From contig OY783204.1 of NCBI GenBank assembly GCA_963678705.1, positions 15,076,759-15,140,758 of the forward strand: DNA of 64,000 bases, read 5' to 3'. The notes under the pieces were generated by a model. That model was not told the DNA's origin. It was given only the letters and a program-made list of their open reading frames with translations, and ran no database searches. Position numbers and translations under genes: made by a program. Shown piece after piece: positions 11,383 through 20,829 of the stretch. Source of the stretch: Panorpa germanica. Its lineage: Eukaryota > Arthropoda > Insecta > Mecoptera > Panorpidae. How positions within the stretch are numbered: position 1 is the first letter of the stretch; each line of letters begins with the position of its first letter.

Positions 11383-12351
11383 TATATTATAATGTCCCAA
11401 GTGTATATTATCATCATATATTATAATGTTCCAAGTGTATATTTATATGTTTGTTGCTGAAATTCGTATGGTAGAATGGAAACGGCTCCTGCGATCTTTT
11501 TGAAAATTTCCTATTTCGTAGAGAAAAAAATTCTAAGACTTTTGGCGTCCCCGGATTTTTCCCTGAATTTCCTGGAAACCCGTAATTTTAGAAAAACTAA
11601 GAAAAAAATTTTTACTTTTTGCTCTATAACTTTTAATTTGTAAAAGATAGAAAGTTGAAATTTTGCATGTGTATTAAGGTATTCAATGCTGACATTTCTC
11701 AAATATTAGAAATTCAAAAATTAAAAAAGGGGGGTTGAAGAAATTCGGGGGCACAGTAGGGAACTTTGGAGATAGGTTATATTTTGGATTCTAGAATAAT
11801 TAAGTATATTATTAATAAAAAAAAATTCAAAATTTTAAAATTTTGTTGGGGGGCAGTATTTGCCGAGAGTAAAAATTGTGCTAGAAAGTTGAAATTTTGT
11901 ATATAGGCTAACCTTGGTAACATATTTACGAATCGAAAAAAAAAATCCCAAATTTTGAAAAAAAGTTGGTTAAATAACGCATAAATTGAAAATATTTTTT
12001 ATTTTGATAACAAAAATATATTTTTTTAGTCAATTTATATGTGTCAATGTATATGTGCGAGTTTATTTATTATTTCAATTTAAAAATAGAACAGTTAAAT
12101 ATGAAATGTAAGTACGAATTATTTTATTGCATTCAAATGATACACGCCAAAAAGACGTCGCTTTGCAACGGGGGTAAACTATAGTAGAGTTAAATATGAA
12201 TTGTAATTACGAATTATTTTATTGGATTCAAATATACACGCCAAAAAGACGCTTTACGACGGGGGTAAACTCTGGTGGAATTAAAATTTTTACATGAAGT
12301 TCAAGCCACACACAAAAGACAGACGTCGCTTGCGACGGGGGTAGAAGCTAG
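11383..12351 (+). mobile_element. Array unit 6 (longest; three 3' hairpins)
   Basis: A 969-bp unit with a second internal 5' end at 11417 and a divergent head (TTGCTGAAATTCGTATGG). Three successive 3' hairpin ends lie near 12154, 12248 and 12322, and only the last is followed by GCTAG. It is the template of unit 9. Confidence 0.8.
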
Positions 12352-13151
12352 TATATTATAATGTCCCAGGTGTATATTTATGATCTTATGATCTTATATT
12401 CTTATATGTTTGGTTCGAATTTTGTATGGCATCTCGAAAACGGCTCCAGGGAAGTTTTTAAAAATTTCCTATTTCGTAGAGAAAAAAATTCTAAGACTTT
12501 TGGCGTCCCTGGATTTTTCCCTGAATTTCCTGGAAACCCGTAATTTTGGAAAAACTGGAAAAAAAGTGATCCCTTTTTTGCTGCATTACTTTTAAGTCGT
12601 AAATGATAGAAAGTTGAAATTTTGCATGTGTATTAAGGTACTTAATTCTGACATTTCTCAAAAAGTAGAAATTCAAAAATTGAAAAAGGGGGGGTTGAAG
12701 AAATTCGGGGGCTCGGTAGGGAACTTTGGAGAAAGTTCATATTCTGGATTCTAGAATAATTAAGTATATTATTATTAAAAAAAAATACAAAATTTCAAAA
12801 TTTTATTGGGGGGCACGGGGGCAGTATTTCCCGAGAGTAAAAATTGTGCTAGAAAATTGAAATTTTGTATGTAGGCTAACCTTGGTAACTTATTTACGAA
12901 TCGAAAAAAAAAATCCCAAATTTTGAAAAAAAGTTGGTCAAATAACGCATAAATTGAAAATATTTTTTATTTTGAAAAAAAAAATAATATTTTTTTAGTC
13001 AATTTATATGTGTGTATATGTGCGCGAGTTTATTTATTATTTCAATTTAAAAATAGAACAGTTAAATATGAAATTTAATTACGAGTTATTTTATTGGATT
13101 CAAATGATACACACCAAAAAGACGTCGCATTGCGACGGGGGTAAACTCAAG
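12352..13151 (+). mobile_element. Array unit 7 (A-type end)
   Basis: An 800-bp unit, like unit 3 and nearly identical to unit 10 (14809-15608, also 800 bp). Contains the short GATCTTAT duplication in the head. Ends CTCAAG. Confidence 0.8.
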
Positions 13152-13942
13152 TATATTATAATGTCCCAGGTGTATATTTATATTCTTATATGTTTATGTG
13201 TTTATATGTTTGGTTCGAATTTTGTATGGCATCTCGAAAACGGCTCCAGGGAAGTTTTTAAAAATTTCTTATTTCGTAGAGGAAAAAATTCTAAGACTTT
13301 TGGCGTCCCGGGTTTTTTCCCTGAATTTCCTGAAAACCCGTAATTTTGGAAAAACTGGAAAAAAGTGATCCCTTTTTTGCTGTATTACTTTTAATTCGTA
13401 TAAGATAGAAAGTTGAAATTTTGCATGTGCATTAAGGTATTCAATGCTGACATTTCTCAAAAATTAGAAATTCAAAAATTGAAAAAGAAGGGGTTAAAGA
13501 AATTCGGGGGCCCGGTAGAGAACTTTGGAGAAAAATCATTTTCTGGATTCTAGAATAATTAAGTATATTATTATTAAAAAAAAAATTCAAAATTTTATTG
13601 GGGGGCACGGGGGTAGTATTTGCCGAGAGTAAGAATTGTGCTAAAAAGTTTAAATTTTGTATATAGGCTAACCTTGGTAAGTTATTTACGAATCGAAAAA
13701 AAAATCAGAAATTTTGAAAAAAAGGTGTCCAAATATCGCATAAATTCAAAATATTTTTTATTTTGATATAAATAATGTATTTTCTTAGTCAGTTTGTATG
13801 AAAAATTATTTGTTATTAAATTTAAAATCAATATAGGACGAGTTTATTTATTATTTCAATTTAAAAATGGAATTAAATTTTGACATGAAATTCAAGCTAC
13901 TCATAAAAAACAAACGTCGCTTGCGACGGGGGTAAAAGCTAG
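13152..13942 (+). mobile_element. Array unit 8 (canonical GCTAG end)
   Basis: A 791-bp unit, like unit 4 and nearly identical to unit 11 (also 791 bp). Its GCTAG is followed by unit 9, another GCTAG-ending unit. This is the one place where the A/B alternation breaks. Confidence 0.8.
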
Positions 13943-14808
13943 TATATTATAATGTTCCAAGTGTATATTTATATGTTTGTTGCTGAAATTCGTATGGTAG
14001 AATGGAAACGGCTCCTGCGATCTTTTTGAAAATTTCCTATTTCGTAGAGAAAAAAATTCTAAGACTTTTGGCGTCCCCGGATTTTTCCCTGAATTTGTAA
14101 AAGATAGAAAGTTGAAATTTTGCATGTGTATTAAGGTATTCAATGCTGACATTTCTCAAATATTAGAAATTCAAAAATTAAAAAAGGGGGGTTGAAGAAA
14201 TTCGGGGGCACAGTAGGGAACTTTGGAGATAGGTTATATTTTGGATTCTAGAATAATTAAGTATATTATTAATAAAAAAAAATTCAAAATTTTAAAATTT
14301 TGTTGGGGGGCAGTATTTGCCGAGAGTAAAAATTGTGCTAGAAAGTTGAAATTTTGTATATAGGCTAACCTTGGTAACATATTTACGAATCGAAAAAAAA
14401 AATCCCAAATTTTGAAAAAAAGTTGGTTAAATAACGCATAAATTGAAAATATTTTTTATTTTGATAACAAAAATATATTTTTTTAGTCAATTTATATGTG
14501 TCAATGTATATGTGCGAGTTTATTTATTATTTCAATTTAAAAATAGAACAGTTAAATATGAAATGTAAGTACGAATTATTTTATTGCATTCAAATGATAC
14601 ACGCCAAAAAGACGTCGCTTTGCAACGGGGGTAAACTATAGTAGAGTTAAATATGAATTGTAATTACGAATTATTTTATTGGATTCAAATATACACGCCA
14701 AAAAGACGCTTTACGACGGGGGTAAACTCTGGTGGAATTAAAATTTTTACATGAAGTTCAAGCCACACACAAAAGACAGACGTCGCTTGCGACGGGGGTA
14801 GAAGCTAG
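13943..14808 (+). mobile_element. Array unit 9 (copy of unit 6 with a 69-bp deletion)
   Basis: It matches unit 6 from 11417 onward except for the loss of 69 bp between two short AATTT repeats in the middle of the body (near 14097). It keeps the triple 3' hairpin of unit 6, which confirms descent from it. Confidence 0.8.
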
Positions 14809-15608
14809 TATATTATAATGTCCCAGGTGTATATTTATGATCTTATGATCTTATATTCTTATATGTTTGGTTCGAATTTTGTATGGCATCTCGAAAACGG
14901 CTCCAGGGAAGTTTTTAAAAATTTCCTATTTCGTAGAGAAAAAAATTCTAAGACTTTTGGCGTCCCTGGATTTTTCCCTGAATTTCCTGGAAACCCGTAA
15001 TTTTGGAAAAACTGGAAAAAAAGTGATCCCTTTTTTGCTGCATTACTTTTAAGTCGTAAATGATAGAAAGTTGAAATTTTGCATGTGTATTAAGGTACTT
15101 AATTCTGACATTTCTCAAAAAGTAGAAATTCAAAAATTGAAAAAGGGGGGGTTGAAGAAATTCGGGGGCTCGGTAGGGAACTTTGGAGAAAGTTCATATT
15201 CTAGATTCTAGAATAATTAAGTATATTATTATTAAAAAAAAATACAAAATTTCAAAATTTTATTGGGGGGCACGGGGGCAGTATTTCCCGAGAGTAAAAA
15301 TTGTGCTAGAAAATTGAAATTTTGTATGTAGGCTAACCTTGGTAACTTATTTACGAATCGAAAAAAAAAATCCCAAATTTTGAAAAAAAGTTGGTCAAAT
15401 AACGCATAAATTGAAAATATTTTTTATTTTGAAAAAAAAAATAATATTTTTTTAGTCAATTTATATGTGTGTATATGTGCGCGAGTTTATTTATTATTTC
15501 AATTTAAAAATAGAACAGTTAAATATGAAATTTAATTACGAGTTATTTTATTGGATTCAAATGATACACACCAAAAAGACGTCGCATTGCGACGGGGGTA
15601 AACTCAAG
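14809..15608 (+). mobile_element. Array unit 10 (copy of unit 7)
   Basis: Same length as unit 7 and almost the same sequence. One visible difference is CTAGATTCTAG in place of CTGGATTCTAG near 15200. Ends CTCAAG. Confidence 0.8.
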
Positions 15609-16399
15609 TATATTATAATGTCCCAGGTGTATATTTATATTCTTATATGTTTATGTGTTTATATGTTTGGTTCGAATTTTGTATGGCATCTCGAAAACGG
15701 CTCCAGGGAAGTTTTTAAAAATTTCTTATTTCGTAGAGGAAAAAATTCTAAGACTTTTGGCGTCCCGGGTTTTTTCCCTGAATTTCCTGAAAACCCGTAA
15801 TTTTGGAAAAACTGGAAAAAAGTGATCCCTTTTTTGCTGTATTACTTTTATTTCGTATAAGATAGAAAGTTGAAATTTTGCATGTGCATTAAGGTATTCA
15901 ATGCTGACATTTCTCAAAAATTAGAAATTCAAAAATTGAAAAAGGGGGGGTTAAAGAAATTCGGGGGCCCGGTAGAGAACTTTGGAGAAAAATCATTTTC
16001 TGGATTCTAGAATAATTAAGTATATTATTATTAAAAAAAAAATTCAAAATTTTATTGGGGGGCACGGGGGTAGTATTTGCCGAGAGTAAGAATTGTGCTA
16101 AAAAGTTTAAATTTTGTATATAGGCTAACCTTGGTAAGTTATTTACGAATCGAAAAAAAAATCAGAAATTTTGAAAAAAAGGTGTCCAAATATCGCATAA
16201 ATTCAAAATATTTTTTATTTTGATATAAATAATGTATTTTCTTAGTCAGTTTGTATGAAAAATTATTTGTTATTAAATTTAAAATCAATATAGGACGAGT
16301 TTATTTATTATTTCAATTTAAAAATGGAATTAAATTTTGACATGAAATTCAAGCTACTCATAAAAAACAAACGTCGCTTGCGACGGGGGTAAAAGCTAG
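15609..16399 (+). mobile_element. Array unit 11 (copy of unit 8)
   Basis: Same length as unit 8, with a handful of differences such as AAAAAGGGGGGG in place of AAAAAGAAGGGG. Ends GCTAG. Confidence 0.8.
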
Positions 16400-17173
16400 T
16401 ATGTTTATATGTTTATATGTTTATATTCTTATATGTTTACGCGATTCGTATGGTAGCTCGAAAACGGCTCCAGGGAAGTTTTTAAAAATTTCCTATTTTG
16501 TAGAGAAAAAAATTCTAAGACTTTTGGCGTCCCCGGATTTTTCCCTGAATTTCCTGGAAACCCGTAATTTTGGAAAAACTGGAAAAAAAGTGATCTCTTT
16601 TTTGCTGTATTACTTTTAATTTGGAAAAGATAGAAAGTTGAAATTTTGCATGTGTATTAAGCTATTTAATGTTGACATTTCTCAAAAATTAGAATTTCAA
16701 AAATTGAAAAAGGGGGGGCTGAAGAAATTCGGGGGCCCGGTAGGGAACTTTATAGAAAGTTCATATTCTGGATTGTAGAATAATTAAGTATATTATTAAT
16801 AAAAAAAAAATCAAAATTTCAAAATTTTATTTGGGGGCACGGGGGCAGTATTTTCCGAGAGTAAAAATTGTGCTAGAAAGTTGAAACTTTGTATATAGGC
16901 TAACCTTGGTAACTTATTTACGAATCGAAAAAAAAAATCCCAAATTTTGAAAAAAAGTTGGTCAAATAACGCATAAATAGAAAATATTTTTTATTTTGAC
17001 AAAAAAAAAATATTTTTTTAATCAATTTATATGTGTGTATATGTGCGCGAGTTTATTTATTATTTCAATTTAAAAATAGAATAGTTAAATATGAAATGTA
17101 ATTACGAATTATTTTATTGGAATCAAACGATACACGCCTAAAAGACGTCGTTTTGCGACGGGGGTAAACTCAG
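16400..17173 (+). mobile_element. Array unit 12 (5' end replaced by TATGTT repeats)
   Basis: After the preceding GCTAG the unit starts with a TATGTT/TATATG run instead of TATATTATAATG, so the 5' terminus is lost. The body resembles unit 2. Ends CTCAG. Confidence 0.75.
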
Positions 17174-18027
17174 TCTTATTTATAATGTTCCAAATGTATA
17201 TTTATGATCTTATGATTTTATATGTTTGGTAGTAAACTTTGTATGGCAGCGCGAAGACGGCTCCGTCAATGTTTTTGAAAATTGCCTATTTCGTAGAGAA
17301 AAAAATTCTAAGACTTTTGGCGTCCCCGGATTTATCCCTGAATTTCCTGGAAACCCGTGATTTTAAAAAAACTGGAAAAAAAGTGAGCCCTTTTTTGCTG
17401 TATTACTTTTAATTCGTAAAAGATAGAAAGTTGAAATTTTGCATGTGTATTAAGCTATTTAAGGCTGATATTTCTCAAAAATTAGAAATTCAAAAATTGA
17501 AAAAGGGGGGGTTAAAGAAACCGGGGGCCCGGTAGGAAACGTTGGAGAAAGTTCATATTCTAAATTCTAGAATAATTAAGTATATTATTAATGAAAAAAA
17601 ATTCAAAATTTCAAAATTTTATTTGGGGGCACGGGGGCAGTATTTTCCGAGAGTAAAAATTGTGCTAGAAAGTTGAAATTTTGTATACAGGCTAACCTTG
17701 GTAACTTATTTACGAATCGAAAAAAAAAATTCCAAATTTTGAAAAAAAGTTGGTCAAATAACGCATAAATTGAAAATATTCTTTATTTTGATACAAAAAA
17801 ATTATTTTTTTTAGTCAATTTATTATTGAGCAAGTTTATTATTTATTTCAATTTAAAAATAGAGTTAAATATGAAATGTGATTACGAATTATTTTATTGA
17901 ATTCAAATCATACACGCCAAAAAGTCATCGCTTTGCGACGGGGAACTCAAGTGGAATTTAAATTTTTACATGAAGTTCAAGCCACACACAAAAGACAGAC
18001 GTCGCTTGCGACGGGGGTAAAAGCTAG
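17174..18027 (+). mobile_element. Array unit 13 (last, most divergent; canonical end)
   Basis: It starts TCTTATTTATAATG directly after CTCAG, so TC is retained. It has many private substitutions (for example GCGCGAAGACGGCTCCGTC), as expected for an edge unit that escaped homogenisation. An A-type hairpin near 17927 is followed by the terminal hairpin and GCTAG|T at 18023-18028. Confidence 0.75.
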
Positions 18028-18281
18028 TATAATTTATATTTCTGCATTATCGCGCAAGAGTTATACACCAACGCCGACTCTGCATTGCCTGCGCACAAAG
18101 CAGCTTCTTCGGTTATCTTCCTTTTAAACACACTACTGGAACAACATCTAAATAATTGAGTCTATCTAACGACGGTCACCAACGGTCAGCTTTGGAATAA
18201 CGCAGCAGTGAAAACGCAATACGATTTTTATCAAGTTAGACAGCTGTACTAAAACGGGAATTTGTAATAAAATTGTTTTAA
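18028..18281 (+). repeat. Unclassified repeat, right flank of the array
   Basis: Divergent relative of 6390-6620, sharing CGCGCAAGA and AC.CAATAC.ATTTTTAT blocks in the same order. No coding capacity. It lies between the array's last T and the TTAA element. Confidence 0.4.
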
Positions 18282-18285
18282 TTAA

Positions 18286-19408
18286 AGGGTGAGGTGCAAT
18301 TAGATTTTTCAAAAAAAAAAAACAAATTTAATTTTTTGAAATTTCTTGTAGTATGATACTTCGAAAATATTCTCTGAAAATTTCAAGTTAATTCGATGAA
18401 TAGTTTCTAACATATCCTATTAATGCAGAACCACATCACGAGATGCAAAGGGTGAAGATTCTTGGTGCTCAATTCTTACAAGCAAGATTATCGCTCTTTA
18501 CCTCCAATTGTTGTAGATACCATAAAACCAATTTATGAAGATCTGAGTAATGATAATTTTTTCTCTAGGTGTATCGGTGGATTCAATGAAAACAATAATG
18601 AAAGCTCCAATTAGCTTGTGTGGAAAATGAAATTCTACATCAAAAAACTTTGAACACGTTTCTAGAAACTATGTTTTTCAAATTGGTGACCACTGTAATT
18701 AAAGAACCACTTGATGGATTTTGATGAATTTTTTACAGCTGATTAATAGCATTAAAAACTAGTCATTAATCGAAAGAATTTCATTTTTGTTAAAAATTTC
18801 GATTTTTTTTAACAATAAACTAATATTTTCTGTTGCAACTCCAGGAGTAAACTGTTAAAAGTCGCCATTTTGTTAATTTTAAAAAAAGCCTGCTATTAAA
18901 GACTAGATTTATTATTAAACTAATGACTTCTGTTTGATTTATTGATTTTAAATGATCCAATGAAATATTCTGATGATCATCGCAAAGCACTACTTGCGGA
19001 AGGGGTCCAACAAAGATGGCGATATTTTTAAAAATAATTAAAATTTTTCCTTGAAATTGTGTGAAAGTCAAGATATAACATTATATAAACACTCTGTGTA
19101 ATCAGTTTTATAAAATAAATTGAATTATAAATGTAGTGGTGCTGCCAACGAGTATGCAGGAACTACTAAGATATGGTGGCCGAGGTGGCCAGTGTGCTTA
19201 GTGATAGACAGGATACGACATATAGCGGGTGTAAAAGTTTAGGTGTAATAATAAATGAAATGAAATATGTAAAATGTTAATAAAATAAATTAGGAAGGGC
19301 AAAAAAAGAACCGCGGTCATAAGAAGCCCGTGAATTATAAAAAAAATTGAATTAAAAAGAATTATTTAAAATACGCCTTTTTTCATGTCTCTAAGTGCAC
19401 CTCACCCC
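18286..19408. mobile_element. TTAA-flanked non-autonomous DNA element, 1.1 kb
   Basis: Flanked on both sides by TTAA (18282-18285 and 19409-19412). The ends are inverted: AGGGTGAGGTGCAATTAGA on the left and GGGGTGAGGTGCACTTAGA when the right end is read on the minus strand. TTAA duplication is used by piggyBac and by Sola3-type transposons. The ends lack the CCC start usual for piggyBac, so the superfamily is left open. The interior shows only short frames and a tRNA-like TGGCCGAGGTGGCC stretch near 19177 that may be a nested SINE piece. Internal blocks resemble 59632-60340. Confidence 0.65.
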
Positions 19409-19412
19409 TTAA

Positions 19413-20420
19413 AGACAATCTGAAAAGTAATAAGACATTATCGTCGCAACACGTCGATATCGACATAATACATACTACATTGCTTTCAATACAGATTTCA
19501 ATCGATGCATAGATTCACAGTGGATTGTCCTGTGAATAAAGTGTTTTTGTTAGGGGTGGGCTTCTTTTATACACTGCGTTTTTTATGTTGATCTGAAGCA
19601 AATCTTTTGCTTCGTAAGACTATTTCGAGTGGACTAAAAACGAGATAGTCGTACGTAAATCTGAAAGAGAACGGTCAGACTGTATAGAAAAGTTGCGGTG
19701 TTATCTCAAATGTCAGTTACTGAAGAGTTTTAACACTTTGTGCAACAGAATTTGTCAGCATAATACTTTTCGAGTAGAGTCCTTGATGTTTTGTTAGCAA
19801 TGCAGCCAGTGTTGAGTTCGTTATCCTACCAGTGCCACACAATAACGAATAGTGTTCACTGTTGATAGCCTTTCTTGATAATACGTACGTATATACCCGG
19901 CGATCCAAACATTGTTAACATACCCTTGCCATTGTTGGTTTTGAACTTTGCTCTGTCGGGCGACACAATTATTTCATTTCATGCTCTACTTAGTGGATCT
20001 ACGTGTCCTGCCAGAGTTTGTATGTGCTAAGAAAGCTTCACTGTTATTAGTGGAGCAGTCTATTGTGCGATCATGTTATATTACTATTTAGTAAGAAACT
20101 ATTTTTATTCATATAATTTTAATATTAGTGCTTAACTTCTATCAAAGAGAAAGCAAGGAGACCTTATGTCTTCGTAGTATGAGAACATACGAGAGTGTTA
20201 TATATTTTAAGTATAGAGCAGCATATATATCAGAATCGAGCAGCTAAAGACTGTTTTAAAAGAAACAAATAACTTTATTTTAACATAAGATTTATTTTAC
20301 TGGCAGCTTATAATAATATTGTATTTATAATGTTTTACATTCTTCAACCTTAATTCTACTAATTACATTGCATTTAATTTCTCAGTCTAGTTAGTCTCTT
20401 ATTACTAAATCCTAACTAAA
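19413..20420. other. No gene seen
   Basis: AT-rich spacer. The only frame over 60 codons (19717-19908, minus) has no recognisable features. Confidence 0.45.
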
Positions 20421-20423
20421 TAA

Positions 20424-20824
20424 TAACTTATTCCTAACTGCTGTCATCTATTTTCTTCCGTCTCTTTTAATTTGCAAAATCTGTTCCAGGCAATTTCAAT
20501 TTCCAACTTCTCCCAATACCTACTCTTAATGTGCTTCCTTTTGTCCTCTTCCTTCCCATAGATCCTGATACTCCTCTTGTCCCCAATATTTGCGTCCTCT
20601 TTCTTCGTTCCTTAGTCTAAACCCTAAACCAGGTATTCCGCTATTCTTCTCGTCCACAACTGCGTTTCATTCATTCTTTCCTGTACCACTTCCATGTCCC
20701 GTTCCCTTATAAGGCTCTTTACCTCCTTTCCTTCCTCTCTTAACCTTTCTATCTCCTCCACTGTAATATCTTCGTAATGCCTGCAGTTCCTTCGTAATAC
20801 CTTCTCCTTACCTTTTCCCATTTT
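20424..20824 (-). mobile_element. LINE ORF2 C-terminal remnant
   Basis: Minus-strand translation gives a charged Glu/Arg-rich stretch (MGKGKEKVLRR start, 65 codons to 20624). In the next frame it continues with RFRLRNEERGRKYWG and later VLGEVGN. The RFRLxNEERGxKYW block is characteristic of the region after the reverse transcriptase in a group of insect non-LTR retrotransposons, just upstream of the usual Cys-His knuckle, which is not preserved here. The copy is broken by at least one frameshift between the two blocks and by stops further on, and it lacks the RT domain. It is an old 5'-truncated fragment. The family assignment rests on memory of related proteins. Confidence 0.5.
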
Positions 20825-20829
20825 ATTCT

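Larger units (their letters stand above)
7190..18027 (+). repeat. Tandem array of 13 non-autonomous Helitron units (10.8 kb)
   Basis: Thirteen head-to-tail units of 774-969 bp. The array starts with A|TCCTATATTATAATG and ends with GTCGCTTGCGAC, a short spacer, and GCTAG|T. TC at the 5' end, a short hairpin 10-15 bp before CTRR at the 3' end, and insertion between A and T define Helitrons. No target duplication is seen. Each unit carries the same body: a CTCGAAAACGGCTCC block, several G-runs, a TTTACGAATCG block with A-tracts, and the 3' hairpin. No Rep or helicase coding remains, so the units are non-autonomous. Short frames of 60-110 codons recur in every unit because the units are copies; they are not genes. 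Units with CTCAAG-type and GCTAG-type ends alternate, giving a higher-order repeat of about four units. Confidence 0.85.

Noticed and set aside
7202-16619. Recurrent 60-111-codon frames in both strands of the array
   Set aside because: They recur because the units are copies, contain no Rep or helicase motif, vary in start and end, and overlap on both strands.
7190-18027. Array considered as CRISPR or as a classical satellite
   Set aside because: Units are about 800 bp with transposon termini and no short spacer/repeat pattern; the solo copy shows it is a Helitron.
19170-19235. tRNA-like TGGCCGAGGTGGCC stretch
   Set aside because: Looks like an A box, but there is no B box at the right distance and no acceptor stem; kept only as a note inside the TTAA element.
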